From Erysipelotrichaceae bacterium (lineage in GTDB: Bacteria > Bacillota_I > Bacilli_A > Erysipelotrichales > Erysipelotrichaceae), in assembly GCA_015058845.1 (NCBI GenBank), contig SVBO01000005.1:1-64000 (forward strand): a DNA stretch of 64,000 nt. Reading direction: 5' to 3'. Numbering within the stretch: position 1 is the first letter of the stretch; each line of letters opens with the position of its first letter. A program made the position numbers and the translations under genes. Below, piece by piece: positions 43,135 to 52,606 of the stretch. The notes beneath the pieces are model-generated. The model made no database searches. It had not been told where the DNA came from and saw nothing but the letters and a program-made list of their open reading frames with translations.

Positions 43135-43254
43135 TAAGAAGAATGATTTACTACTTGGAAAGTAATATGATATACATATATATACCAAGTACCATAGATA
43201 GATTACAGTTAATAGTAAGAATAACGCTAATGCGACTTGTGTTGTTAGATTCAT
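43096..43254 (-). CDS. Possible 52-residue membrane protein, partly antisense
   Basis: An open frame with GAGAGGTGAG just ahead of its ATG (43254). It encodes a single strong membrane helix (ALALFLLLTVIYLWYLVYIC) and a basic tail (VRRKFASLRGR). Its last 39 bases lie opposite the end of the Rieske oxidoreductase gene. The ribosome site and the clear bitopic design support it; no homology is known to me. Confidence 0.5.
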   Translation of the reverse strand: MNLTTQVALALFLLLTVIYLWYLVYICISYYFPSSKSFFLSVRRKFASLRGR

Positions 43255-43330
43255 AAGCTCACCTCTCATCTATATAATAGAGGGAAGTGTCTTAAAAGAA
43301 TGTCGAATAATGTAGAAAAATCTAAAGAAT

Positions 43331-44131
43331 ATGCGAAAATATCAAATAAGTAAACTTTTCTTAATTCAATTAGTTAAACTTACTTTTAAAGAGTATATAG
43401 ATCCGAAAGGGACACTGGTAAGAAACAACATAGCCTTCTCTATATTACTCTCTCTAGCCCCGATCATTGCTCTACTATCACTCTTCTCCTTACATATCCT
43501 CCATACAACATCTTGGGTATTAGATACCCTAAGTCATTTTATTCCACCGAATTATCTAACCACATTCATGGAAGTAGGTCTTAAGACTTCTAGCTATAGT
43601 TTTATTCCCTTCCTCATCACTCTACTCTTCTCTTATTACACAGCTACTAGAGGATTCTATGCCCTCATGTTAGCCTTCTCTCCCCTAGATCATGAACAGT
43701 TATATGATCATAGACTCTTACTTACCATTCATTCCATCTTCACTCCATTACTATTCATATTTCTAGTACTCTTAGCCGTAGGATCGATCACCTTACTTCA
43801 ATACATCCTCCCGAATACTTCTATCTACCTAGTATTACTGGCCTGTTTCAGTATCTACCAATTCCTCTCTCTTTGTTTCTTCTATATCATGACATATCCT
43901 AGGACATCCTTATCTTTCCTATTCCCAGGCTCTTGTTTCTTTGCATTGGGTCTTACTGGAATGGGTATATTCTTCTTTCTGTATATAGAAATGTTTACGA
44001 ATTACCAAGATATATATGGCTCTATTACTTCGATGATCGTATTATTACTCTCTGTGAATGTGATATCGGTATTGATGCATATAGGAATATGTATCGATCG
44101 GGTGTATAAACAAATAAAGGAAGCGAGATAA
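43331..44131 (+). CDS. YihY/BrkB-family membrane protein
   Basis: 266 residues with six membrane helices. NNIAFSILLSLAPIIALLSL is the family start; the central SYYTATRGFYALMLAF and the end SMIVLLLSVNVISVLMHIG fit the YihY fold (once mis-called RNase BN). Role unknown. The ribosome site is weak. Terminator follows. Confidence 0.85.
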   Translation: MRKYQISKLFLIQLVKLTFKEYIDPKGTLVRNNIAFSILLSLAPIIALLSLFSLHILHTTSWVLDTLSHFIPPNYLTTFMEVGLKTSSYSFIPFLITLLFSYYTATRGFYALMLAFSPLDHEQLYDHRLLLTIHSIFTPLLFIFLVLLAVGSITLLQYILPNTSIYLVLLACFSIYQFLSLCFFYIMTYPRTSLSFLFPGSCFFALGLTGMGIFFFLYIEMFTNYQDIYGSITSMIVLLLSVNVISVLMHIGICIDRVYKQIKEAR

Positions 44132-44147
44132 CTCACTTCCTCTTTTT
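44118..44147 (+). terminator. Terminator of the YihY gene
   Basis: AGGAAG/CTTCCT and GAG/CTC pairs around an ATAA loop, then CTTTTT. It overlaps the gene end and faces alr. Confidence 0.8.
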
Positions 44148-45270
44148 ACCTAGGGATCGTATAACGCATTCTAGGATTCTCTATTCCTACTACTTTGCCA
44201 CCTCTACGATAGACTCTTGGTACACGGTCTGTTAATAGGCATACTACCTCATAACTGATCGTTCCTAATTCATCTGATACGCGTTTTAGTGGGCAATGTG
44301 GTCCGATCAATTCTACTAACGTATCCACAGGATATTCTCTATCTAGTCTGATCATAGCTTGGTCCATACAAATACGACCCACGAATTCACAGGCAGTATC
44401 TTCAATGTAACATACTCTTCCTTGGTTGGCTCTGACCCAACCATCGGCATATCCAATAGGAACCGTTCCGATCCACTCGGGTGTATCACTATGATATGTT
44501 TGAGAGTATCCTACTCCCTCTCCCTCTTCCATCTTATGTACATGTGTTAATCGTGTATATAAAGATAGGATCGGTCTAACATCTTCATCAAAGTCACTAA
44601 TCCCATACATCACTAGTCCCACACGTACAGCATTGGTAATATCTTCTTTTACTTCTCTCATCGTGGCATCTGAATTAGAAGCATGGATATATGGGAATGT
44701 ATAATTACTACCCTTCACGATGCTTGCAAACTCTTGATACTGTTTCAGAGTAAATGTACCTTCTACTTGATCACTACAAGCATAGTGCGTAAAGATGCCA
44801 TCTACACAGATCCTCTTTTCCCGTAAGATATGGATAGCTTCCACTACCTCTTCCACACACCTCATACCCAAACGATTCATCCCCGTATCTACCTTGATAT
44901 GGACTTTTAACTTATCCTCAGGCATCATTCTCTCTAATCTACTACACCACTCTACACTAGGTGCTGTTAGGGTAATGTTATGATACATGGCCAGGGAAGC
45001 ATCCATGGGACGAGTATATCCTAATACTAGTATATCTGCTGTGATCCCTTGTGAACGTAGAGTCAATGCTTCATCTAAAGAAGAGACTGCTAATGTCTTA
45101 CAACCCAATCGTAACACTTCTTTAGCGATCTCTAATGCCCCATGTCCATATCCATTCGCCTTGATCACAGCGATCATTTTCTTATCCTTGATCTTATCTT
45201 GAATACACTTTAAGTTATGTTCCAAGAGATCTAAATCTACCTCTGCAAAGGTATCTCTATAGAAATTCAT
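44146..45270 (-). CDS. alr: Alanine racemase
   Basis: A PLP enzyme making D-Ala for peptidoglycan. PLP Lys37 lies in AVIKANGYGHGA, the catalytic Tyr in VGYSQTYHSD, and TVPIGYADGW and GRICMDQAMI are family motifs. 374 residues, standard length. Eight bases after the small membrane gene upstream, likely cotranscribed. Confidence 0.96.
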   Translation of the reverse strand: MNFYRDTFAEVDLDLLEHNLKCIQDKIKDKKMIAVIKANGYGHGALEIAKEVLRLGCKTLAVSSLDEALTLRSQGITADILVLGYTRPMDASLAMYHNITLTAPSVEWCSRLERMMPEDKLKVHIKVDTGMNRLGMRCVEEVVEAIHILREKRICVDGIFTHYACSDQVEGTFTLKQYQEFASIVKGSNYTFPYIHASNSDATMREVKEDITNAVRVGLVMYGISDFDEDVRPILSLYTRLTHVHKMEEGEGVGYSQTYHSDTPEWIGTVPIGYADGWVRANQGRVCYIEDTACEFVGRICMDQAMIRLDREYPVDTLVELIGPHCPLKRVSDELGTISYEVVCLLTDRVPRVYRRGGKVVGIENPRMRYTIPR

Positions 45271-45278
45271 CCAATCAC

Positions 45279-45698
45279 CTACACAATTCTAGATTGCTCA
45301 TATGCTGTCGCTACAGCCCCTATTCTAAAAACTAATCCTAGTATTCCCCATAAAGAAGTAAGGGATGAGAAATAGTTCATCACACTGATCATCCATAGAT
45401 ATGGATTCAACATACCCCAAATACCACCGATCGCCATAGCATCTGCAAGAATGATCGCTACAGCACATAATACAGCTCCTAAGATAGAGAAACGTGTTTG
45501 TACACCTCTACCATACGTTCTGATCACATATCCGATCGCATATCCTACTCCTAAAAACATGATCTCGAATTGGATCGGCATAATATTCAGTAAGAACCCT
45601 AGCACGATCGCTATGACTAATGTAGCAGGGATCCCATATAATACCGCTTTGACAAAGCGTTGATTTCTTGTTAAGGCACTTTTATTATAGATCTTCAT
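45279..45698 (-). CDS. Four-helix membrane protein, unknown
   Basis: 139 residues from the ATG at 45698 (GGAGGTGGA upstream). Helices at about 17-38, 42-60, 72-94 and 105-128; the central YAIGYVIRTYGRGVQTRFSI is a conserved-looking cytoplasmic loop as found in small DUF families with a GYxIR pattern. Role unknown. Precedes alr. Confidence 0.7.
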   Translation of the reverse strand: MKIYNKSALTRNQRFVKAVLYGIPATLVIAIVLGFLLNIMPIQFEIMFLGVGYAIGYVIRTYGRGVQTRFSILGAVLCAVAIILADAMAIGGIWGMLNPYLWMISVMNYFSSLTSLWGILGLVFRIGAVATAYEQSRIV

Positions 45699-45808
45699 AT
45701 AAACATCCACCTCCATACCATATTAGTATACCATATTTGTATCAGAAATCAAAAGAATCGTTTGCCTCTAGTCTGTATTATGTAGTATGATACATATAAG
45801 GAGTTGTG

Positions 45809-46783
45809 ATGAATATGAAGTATGTTGTAGTGGGACTTGGGTCCATGGGTAAAAGAAGGATCCGTTTATTGAAACAAGTAAGACCAGAAGCACGTATCAT
45901 GGGAGTAGATTCTATGGAAGATCGTCGTGAGAGTGCTGCTAGAGAATATGAGATCGAAGTGGTTGCTTCTCTTGAAGAAGCATTAGAGTGTGGAGATATT
46001 GTGTTTGTAAGTACTTCTCCGCTCTCTCATAGTAGTATTATTAATCAAGCGTTACAGAAGGGTTGTCATGTATTTACAGAATTAAATCTAGTACAACAAG
46101 GATATGAAGAGAATATCGCATTGGCTAATCAAAAGGGATGTGTATTATTCTTAAGTTCCACTTTCTTATATCGTAAAGAGTTACAACATTTACGTGAGAA
46201 TGTAGAACATTCTAATAATGCGTATGTGTATCATGTAGGACAATATTTACCTGATTGGCATCCTTGGGAGAGCTATAAGGACTTCTTTGTAGCAGATAAG
46301 AGAACGAATGGGTGTCGTGAGTTATTAGCGATCGAATTACCTTGGTTATGTGAATGCTTTGGGGATGTTGTAAACTATCATGTAGTAAAGAGTAAGAAGA
46401 GTCAGTTAGATCTACCGTATCCTGATACTTACCAGATCATTCTAGAGCATGAGAATGGGAATAGTGGTGTGATCTGTGTGGATATTCTAGCACGTAAGGC
46501 GATCCGTTCTTTAGAGGTATTACATGAGAACTATCATTATTTCTGGAAGGGTACGCCTGATTCTTTCATGAAGTATGATGTGGAGAGTAAGCAATTGGTG
46601 AATATTTCTTGTTATGAGGCGTATGAGAATGATCCTAGATATAGTGAGAATATTGTAGAGAATGCGTATATGGATGAGATCATTGCGTATTTAGAGGAGA
46701 TCGAACATGGAACTCAGGCTTTATATAGTTTCGAGAAGGATCTCAAGATCTTGAATCTAATTGATCACTTAGAGGAGGAATAG
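45809..46783 (+). CDS. Gfo/Idh/MocA-family oxidoreductase (first of a pair)
   Basis: About 324 residues. The NAD(P)-binding start VVVGLGSMGKRRIRLL is clear, and VFVSTSPLSH matches the second motif. The usual EKP is replaced by a TELNL motif. The substrate domain contains PDWHPWESYKDFFV, seen in this family's sugar-dehydrogenase members. Promoter candidate TTGCCT (45762) and TATGAT (45786). The ATG at 45809 has AAGGAG five bases ahead. Paired with the next gene. Confidence 0.88.
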   Translation: MNMKYVVVGLGSMGKRRIRLLKQVRPEARIMGVDSMEDRRESAAREYEIEVVASLEEALECGDIVFVSTSPLSHSSIINQALQKGCHVFTELNLVQQGYEENIALANQKGCVLFLSSTFLYRKELQHLRENVEHSNNAYVYHVGQYLPDWHPWESYKDFFVADKRTNGCRELLAIELPWLCECFGDVVNYHVVKSKKSQLDLPYPDTYQIILEHENGNSGVICVDILARKAIRSLEVLHENYHYFWKGTPDSFMKYDVESKQLVNISCYEAYENDPRYSENIVENAYMDEIIAYLEEIEHGTQALYSFEKDLKILNLIDHLEEE

Positions 46784-46785
46784 AG

Positions 46786-47676
46786 ATGAAAGTAGCTTTT
46801 GTAGGGCTAGGGAGTATTGGTAGAAGACATCTACAGAATCTTCATACAGTAGCACAGAATCGTAATATTCCGCTAGAGGTACATGCGTATAGACATAGTC
46901 AAAGTAGTGATATTCCTTTGGTAGATAAGCAATATTGTACGACTTTACCGCAAGAAGAGTATGATTTGGTATTTATTACCAATCCTACTTCTATGCATGA
47001 GGAGAGTATCCTACATTTCCAATCGCATACTAAGATGATGATCATAGAGAAGCCTATTGGGATCGATATGGTAGATGAATCTAAGTTATTGAGTCATGTG
47101 ACATACTATGTGAACTGTCCATTACGTCATACACCTGTATATGCTTTGTTACAAGAGCATGTAAAGGTAGAGGATGTGTTTGCTGTGAGAGCGATCTGTT
47201 CTTCTTATCTTCCTAATTGGCGTAAGAATGGGGATTATCGTGAGTGCTACAGTGCTAAGGCTGAGCTTGGTGGTGGTGTGGAGTTAGATCTGATCCATGA
47301 GATGGATTATCTAGTATCTTATCTAGGATATCCTAAGTCTATGACTAAGATGGCTACTAAGGTCTCTGATCTAGAGATCACTAGTCATGATTTCGCAAGT
47401 TACTTGATGCAGTATGAGGATAAGGTAGTAGAGCTACATTTAGATTATTTTGGTAGAGTGACTAAGCGGGAGATGGAGTTATATACGCCTTATGATACAT
47501 ATACATTAGACTTTGTTAAGAAAGAACTACGTGGTAGTGGGAATACTTGGAAAGCTAGTGATGAAGATATGTATGTGAGGGAGATGAATTATATCTTTGA
47601 TCTGTTTGAGAGTAAGGTAGAGAATATGAATTCTATTTCTCATGCGAATCAGGTGCTTGGATATAGCAAAATGTAA
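46786..47676 (+). CDS. Gfo/Idh/MocA-family oxidoreductase (second of a pair)
   Basis: 296 residues with FVGLGSIGRRHLQNL and the EKP motif (IIEKPIGID). The active-site region LGGGVELDLIHEMDYLVSY includes the catalytic His typical of sugar-dehydrogenase members. Starts two bases after the previous gene, with GAGGAGGAA ahead. The two proteins share the PNWR/PDWH block, suggesting ancient duplication; they may act on one pathway intermediate. No transporter or sugar gene is adjacent. Confidence 0.88.
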   Translation: MKVAFVGLGSIGRRHLQNLHTVAQNRNIPLEVHAYRHSQSSDIPLVDKQYCTTLPQEEYDLVFITNPTSMHEESILHFQSHTKMMIIEKPIGIDMVDESKLLSHVTYYVNCPLRHTPVYALLQEHVKVEDVFAVRAICSSYLPNWRKNGDYRECYSAKAELGGGVELDLIHEMDYLVSYLGYPKSMTKMATKVSDLEITSHDFASYLMQYEDKVVELHLDYFGRVTKREMELYTPYDTYTLDFVKKELRGSGNTWKASDEDMYVREMNYIFDLFESKVENMNSISHANQVLGYSKM

Positions 47677-47725
47677 TATTTTAGGAGAAATTAGAGGAAA
47701 TTATTGTACTTTTTTCAAAAAGTGC

Positions 47726-47754
47726 TTGACGTTCCTCTTTCTTTTTGGTATATT
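47726..47754 (+). promoter_or_regulatory. Promoter of the tRNA-Val/tRNA-Thr pair
   Basis: TTGACG (47726-47731) and TATATT (47749-47754) with a 17-base spacer, 19 bases before tRNA-Val. Confidence 0.88.
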
Positions 47755-47773
47755 TATATAGCGCCAAGTTAAT

Positions 47774-47849
47774 GGAGGTTTAGCTCAGTTGGGAGAGCAT
47801 CTGCCTTACAAGCAGAGGGTCAGCGGTTCGAGCCCGTTAACCTCCACCA
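47774..47849 (+). tRNA. tRNA-Val (TAC)
   Basis: 76 bases. Acceptor GGAGGTT/AACCTCC, anticodon loop CTTACAA (anticodon TAC), T loop GGTTCGAGCCC, encoded CCA. Cotranscribed with tRNA-Thr, three bases apart. Confidence 0.97.
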
Positions 47850-47852
47850 TTT

Positions 47853-47928
<76 letters not shown>

Positions 47929-47938
47929 TTTGTTAGAT

Positions 47939-47961
47939 ACATCGCTTAGGCGATGTTTTTT
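47939..47961 (+). terminator. Terminator of the tRNA pair
   Basis: ACATCGC/GCGATGT around TTAG (47939-47956), then a run of T. Confidence 0.92.
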
Positions 47962-47985
47962 ATTTATATACTTGAGATATTTAGA

Positions 47986-48019
47986 AAATGGCACTTTCCT
48001 CTATAGGACAGTGCCATTT
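47986..48019 (-). terminator. Terminator of the methyltransferase gene
   Basis: AAATGGCACT pairs with AGTGCCATTT, with inner TCCT/AGGA pairs and a CTAT loop (47986-48019). Confidence 0.88.
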
Positions 48020-48020
48020 C

Positions 48021-48800
48021 TTATTTACTTCTATATTCATATAGTTTATATAACTTACTTGCGAAACTACCCGCATAAAGCTTCTGGAAGATCACTCTCT
48101 CTACTCTTTGTAATTTCTCGATCAAATACCTAGGAGTCAATTCATGTTCTCTAACATACACCATACCACTCTCTTCTAATACCCTAGGATCATCGATACC
48201 ATATACCACAGTAACTCCCACATCATTAATAGGATTCTTATACTTAGAAGCCTTAGCCGCTAGTACAGTATATTGATCCATAAGGATATGAACACTCTCA
48301 AAGTGATCATGGATACGCTTCATCACACCTCTTAACTCTTCTACAGTAAGATACATACTGATCCCTTCCATGATGACAATAGCATTCTGACTAGGAATAT
48401 CCTTTAACCATGCCTCTTCTCTTACATCACTCTCTATCATATGATAGTGCTCATTCTCTGTATAATATTTCTTCCGCTCCTCTATTACCTGAGGAAAATC
48501 TACATCATACCATAGAGTAGTTCTATTCACTCTCTCCACTCTACTATCTAAACCACAACCAAGATGGAGCACTACTGCATTCTCTAGTGTATCGATCTTC
48601 TCCCTTACCCACTCATCAAATACTCTAGAACGCATTCCCATGTAGTAGGCTAACCACTTAGAACTAGACTTACCTTGTAGTGTAAATCCTTCTTTACTCC
48701 AGATCTCTTCTGCCTTCTTATCCTCTAATATGATCCCCTTTTGGCTCACATAAGCCTTACCATATAAAGGAATATATAACGTCTTATTTACCTGATCCAT
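48021..48800 (-). CDS. Leucine-carboxyl-methyltransferase-family protein
   Basis: A class I SAM-dependent methyltransferase of the LCM/TcmP type, 259 residues. Motif I is VVLHLGCGLDSRVERV, and WYDVDFPQVIEERKKYY is the characteristic second block; IVIMEGISMYLTVEELR is motif IV. The start is the ATG at 48800 behind GGGTGAG (close spacing); upstream in-frame codons lack a site. Substrate unknown. Confidence 0.85.
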   Translation of the reverse strand: MDQVNKTLYIPLYGKAYVSQKGIILEDKKAEEIWSKEGFTLQGKSSSKWLAYYMGMRSRVFDEWVREKIDTLENAVVLHLGCGLDSRVERVNRTTLWYDVDFPQVIEERKKYYTENEHYHMIESDVREEAWLKDIPSQNAIVIMEGISMYLTVEELRGVMKRIHDHFESVHILMDQYTVLAAKASKYKNPINDVGVTVVYGIDDPRVLEESGMVYVREHELTPRYLIEKLQRVERVIFQKLYAGSFASKLYKLYEYRSK

Positions 48801-48878
48801 ACACTCACCCATTTCTATACTCATTATATATATAATCAATATACACAGCAAGTAAAAAAGAAGACCTAAGCCTTCTTT

Positions 48879-49442
48879 CTACATATGTTTTCTAATAATA
48901 GAAGCAACCTCACTAGCAGCACGTAACACATCATCATTACATACTACAAACTCATATTCCTTCTCTAACAACATTTCCTTCTCAGCCTTAGCAAGACGCT
49001 CTTGGATCACTTCCTCACTCTCACTCTTACGACCACGAATTCTTCTCTCTAATTCCTTCATTGAAGGAGGTACGATGAAGATCGTTAAGGCATCAGGACA
49101 TTTCTCTTTGATCTGTAACATACCTTGTACTTCGATCTCTAATAGAACATTCTTACCTTCATTTCTAAGCTTCTCTACATAATCAAATGGTGTTCCATAG
49201 TAGTTTCCTACAAACTCTGCATACTCTAATAACTCACCATTCGCAATAGCCTCTTCAAAACGCTCTCTAGTCACAAAGAAATAATCAATACCATCTACCT
49301 CACCCTTACGTGGTTGACGTGTAGTCATAGAGATAGAATATGTGATCTTTAATTCAGGATCTGCTTGGAAATACTTACGAACAGTTCCCTTACCAACACC
49401 ACTTGGTCCACTAAATACGATCAATAAACCTTTTTTACACAT
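48879..49442 (-). CDS. gmk: Guanylate kinase
   Basis: GMP to GDP conversion. P-loop FSGPSGVGKGTV, GMP-binding SMTTRQPRKGEVDGIDYFFV and LEIEVQGMLQIK are intact. 187 residues, slightly shorter than many. A weak hairpin (AAGAAG/CTTCTT, about 48857-48880) sits at the end. Confidence 0.96.
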   Translation of the reverse strand: MCKKGLLIVFSGPSGVGKGTVRKYFQADPELKITYSISMTTRQPRKGEVDGIDYFFVTRERFEEAIANGELLEYAEFVGNYYGTPFDYVEKLRNEGKNVLLEIEVQGMLQIKEKCPDALTIFIVPPSMKELERRIRGRKSESEEVIQERLAKAEKEMLLEKEYEFVVCNDDVLRAASEVASIIRKHM

Positions 49443-49465
49443 AACTAATTCCCTCTTCTAACTTC

Positions 49466-50962
49466 TTAAATCTTATACATATCAGAATACTTATTCTTTA
49501 AATATTCTACATAATACATTGGATCAAATTCCTCACCAGTAGCCTGTACCATAATTTCCTTAGGATACCTAGAAGAACCACACCAATGGATCTTTTCTTT
49601 TAACCAATCATTGATCTTCTTAGTTGTCCCCTCACCTAAAGAAGCCTCAATATCTAGATCCTTACTCATAGCATGATAGAACTGAGCTGCATAAGCACTA
49701 CCTAATGCATAAGTAGGGAAATATCCAAATAATCCTGTACCCCAATGGATATCTTGTAATACACCTACAGCATCATTTGGTACTTCTATACCAAAGTATT
49801 CCTTGAATCTCTTATTCCACTCTTGTGGTAATTCATCCACTGTGATCTCATCATTCATAAGAGCTCTTTCAAGATCATATCTAAGCATAATATGTAGAGG
49901 ATATGTTAATTCATCAGCCTCGATACGGATCAGAGAATTCTCTACCTTATTGATATGATAGTAGAACTCTTCCTCATCAAGATCTACCCCACAGATCTTA
50001 TTGAACTTAGGTAATAACACCTTTACAAATGCCTTACTTCTACCGATCATATTCTCATAGAAACGAGATTGGCTCTCATGCATAGCACTACTAGCTCCTC
50101 CACCTACAAATGTATCATCTAACTGTGGATCGATCTGTTGCTCATATAAACTATGCCCTAGTTCATGCACTGCAGAGAAGATAGAAGATTCAAACTTATC
50201 TTCGTGGAAATGATTTGTATAACGTACATCATATGTACCACTACCCGTTGTAAATGGATGCTCACTCTCTTTAGATAGCCCTCTATTTAGATCATAGCAT
50301 AAGATCTTCTCGATCTCTTGGGCTACTTTTCTTTGCTTATCAGCTGGGATCACTAACTTAGTTAGATCTTCTTTACCAGGATATCCCTTCTCGATCACTT
50401 TCTTAACAAATGGAACTAATTCTCTCTTTAAACAATCAAAGAACTTATCATATTCCTTTGTCGTAAAGTCATGCTCATATTCATCTAATAGAATATCATA
50501 ACCCTTAAGTGCATCACTCTCTTGCCATTTCACATACTTCTTTTGATAGTCTACTACCTTTTGGAATAATGGAGCAAATTGAGAGTAATCATTCTCTTTC
50601 TTAGCTTTCGCCCATACTTGTTCCGCATTAGCCATCAATGTAGCATAGGATACATACTCTTCCATAGGAATTCTATTTTGTTTATCATTAGAGCGTTTGA
50701 TCTCAATGATCTCATGTCTAAGAACTGGATCTAATTCATCCTTATGTTCATATAACTGTGCGATCAATTGCTTATACTCATCACTCGTTTCTAATGTATA
50801 CAACATTTCTGATAAGACACCACTATACTCAGCACGCTTCTCAAAACAACCTGCAGGAGCTTCTGTAGCTGAATCCCAGCTAATGATGCCCATGGCATAA
50901 TGATATGCTTTGATCTTTTGACGGATCTGTTGATATCTTTCAATAATTTGTTCTAAATTCAT
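49466..50962 (-). CDS. M32-family metallocarboxypeptidase
   Basis: A zinc carboxypeptidase (Taq/PfuCP type) of 498 residues. HELGH at 266-270 (AVHELGHSLYEQQ), the third ligand near HESQSRFYENMIGRS, and IRIEADELTYPLHIMLRY are all present. Cytoplasmic; trims C-terminal residues from peptides. 23 bases before gmk on the same strand, possibly cotranscribed. Confidence 0.94.
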   Translation of the reverse strand: MNLEQIIERYQQIRQKIKAYHYAMGIISWDSATEAPAGCFEKRAEYSGVLSEMLYTLETSDEYKQLIAQLYEHKDELDPVLRHEIIEIKRSNDKQNRIPMEEYVSYATLMANAEQVWAKAKKENDYSQFAPLFQKVVDYQKKYVKWQESDALKGYDILLDEYEHDFTTKEYDKFFDCLKRELVPFVKKVIEKGYPGKEDLTKLVIPADKQRKVAQEIEKILCYDLNRGLSKESEHPFTTGSGTYDVRYTNHFHEDKFESSIFSAVHELGHSLYEQQIDPQLDDTFVGGGASSAMHESQSRFYENMIGRSKAFVKVLLPKFNKICGVDLDEEEFYYHINKVENSLIRIEADELTYPLHIMLRYDLERALMNDEITVDELPQEWNKRFKEYFGIEVPNDAVGVLQDIHWGTGLFGYFPTYALGSAYAAQFYHAMSKDLDIEASLGEGTTKKINDWLKEKIHWCGSSRYPKEIMVQATGEEFDPMYYVEYLKNKYSDMYKI

Positions 50963-51002
50963 GGGTATTTCCTTTCTATTTGTAGTATTCTCTATAGGAA
51001 CT

Positions 51003-51027
51003 AAAAGGCATCCTTAGGATACCTTTT
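51003..51027 (-). terminator. Terminator of the TelA operon
   Basis: AAAAGG/CCTTTT with inner ATCC/GGAT pairs (51003-51027); on the minus strand it ends in TTTT. Confidence 0.85.
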
Positions 51028-51030
51028 CGA

Positions 51031-51300
51031 TCATCTTTTCTTGAATAATTTACGTAACATAGTAGAAAAGTCTTCTTTGGAGGAGAGATCAAAATAGTCT
51101 TTGTTCTGATAACGAGATCTAGGAACATAATTAGATGGATGTGGCTTCTCATACATAGGATTGACCCCCATCTTTAGTCTATTATAAGACATATGACGCA
51201 TCCTTCTTTGTTGAAGTACATAATACACCAATACCCCAATCAAGATAATGATCACAAGGACTAGACCCACGATCCATAAGTTCTCTCTAATAAACTCCAT
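51031..51300 (-). CDS. Small membrane protein downstream of telA
   Basis: 89 residues: an N-terminal helix (about 9-30), then a basic cytoplasmic tail (QQRRMRHMSYNRLKMG) ending in SKEDFSTMLRKLFKKR. 20 bases after telA, so probably part of the same response. No family recognised. Confidence 0.72.
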   Translation of the reverse strand: MEFIRENLWIVGLVLVIIILIGVLVYYVLQQRRMRHMSYNRLKMGVNPMYEKPHPSNYVPRSRYQNKDYFDLSSKEDFSTMLRKLFKKR

Positions 51301-51320
51301 ACTACACTTCCTCTTCTATA

Positions 51321-52475
51321 CTATTTAGTCATTTCTAATAATTTTGCCTTAAGTTCTCCCTCGATCTCACGAAGCTTCACTTCAGCAGCAGCACGTTTCG
51401 CACGACCTTCCTTTTGAATAGTCAATACTTCATCAAAAGTAGAGATCAATTGCTCATTAGTATGCATCAATGTCTCAATATCAACAATACCACGTTCACT
51501 TTCCTTAGCCACTTCAATAGTAGCCATCTTCAATGTATCCGCATTCTTACGAAGTAATTCATTCGTCATTTCAGTAACTTCACGTTGTGCTTCCATTGCT
51601 TCCTTAGCATGGTCAACACCTAGTGCTAATACCATTTGAGACTTCCATAAAGGAATCGTATTCACGATCGTAGATTGGATCTTCTCAGCCATCAATGTAT
51701 CATTATTCTGGATCAAACGGATCTGAGGAGCCATTTGCACAGAGATCATACGTGTCAACTCTAGATCATGTAACTTCTTCTCGAAACGATCACATAATTG
51801 AGCATAGTCATTAGCCTTTTGAGAATCCTCAGGAAGACCAGTAGCTTGTGCCTTAGCCGCTAATTCCTTTAAAGTAGTAGCACGGCATTCTTCTAATCTC
51901 TTCTTACCAGCTAGAATATACATAGATAGTTCTTTAAAGTTTACTAGATTCTTTTCATACATTTGATCTAGTAAAGCAATATCTTTAAATAAAGTGATCT
52001 GATGATTCTCTAGAATACCCACGATCTTATCTACATTTACTTCAGCCTTAGCATAACGAGCCTTTAAAGATTCGATTCTATTACTAGCCTTCTTGAATAG
52101 CCCTAAGAATCCCTTCTCTTCCTCATCAGCATCAAAGCCCTTTAATTCTACTAATAGATCACTAATATCATTTCCTATTTCACCTAGGTCCTTTGTTTGT
52201 ACATTATTTAAAGCGACCTCAGAGAACTCAGACATCTTCTTTTGAGCATCAGCCCCATATTGAAGGATCATATTCGTATTCTCAATATCGATCTTCTTAG
52301 CAAAGTCATCGACCATTTGTCTCTCTTGCTCTGTTAAGATAGATTCATCAAACTTAGCAGGTTCAACCTTCTTCTCCTCAACAACTTCTTCTTTCACCTC
52401 TTCTACAGGTTCTTCTACCTTAAAAGGTTCTAATGTTAATGTTGGCATTTGTTGTTCTAATTTCTCACTCATAGG
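51321..52475 (-). CDS. telA: TelA-family toxic anion resistance protein
   Basis: About 384 residues, helical and coiled-coil rich, cytoplasmic. The acidic N-terminus (PVEEVKEEVVEEKK) leads to the TelA core (NTMILQYG-like block and IRLIQNNDTLMAEKIQSTIV, then TIPLWKSQMVLALG). TelA/YaaN proteins are linked to tellurite and cell-envelope stress. The start at 52475 has AGGAG nine bases upstream. Confidence 0.92.
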   Translation of the reverse strand, partial: PMSEKLEQQMPTLTLEPFKVEEPVEEVKEEVVEEKKVEPAKFDESILTEQERQMVDDFAKKIDIENTNMILQYGADAQKKMSEFSEVALNNVQTKDLGEIGNDISDLLVELKGFDADEEEKGFLGLFKKASNRIESLKARYAKAEVNVDKIVGILENHQITLFKDIALLDQMYEKNLVNFKELSMYILAGKKRLEECRATTLKELAAKAQATGLPEDSQKANDYAQLCDRFEKKLHDLELTRMISVQMAPQIRLIQNNDTLMAEKIQSTIVNTIPLWKSQMVLALGVDHAKEAMEAQREVTEMTNELLRKNADTLKMATIEVAKESERGIVDIETLMHTNEQLISTFDEVLTIQKEGRAKRAAAEVKLREIEGELKAKLLEMTK

Positions 52476-52606
52476 ACACATCTCCTTTACCATACTTATA
52501 TATCACTATTTTAGCATACATTTTTGTATTTTTACTACCTTTTTTGTATCATTCTTCAATTATTATGTGTTATGATTAGAGAAATCAAATACAAGGAGGT
52601 ATTTCT

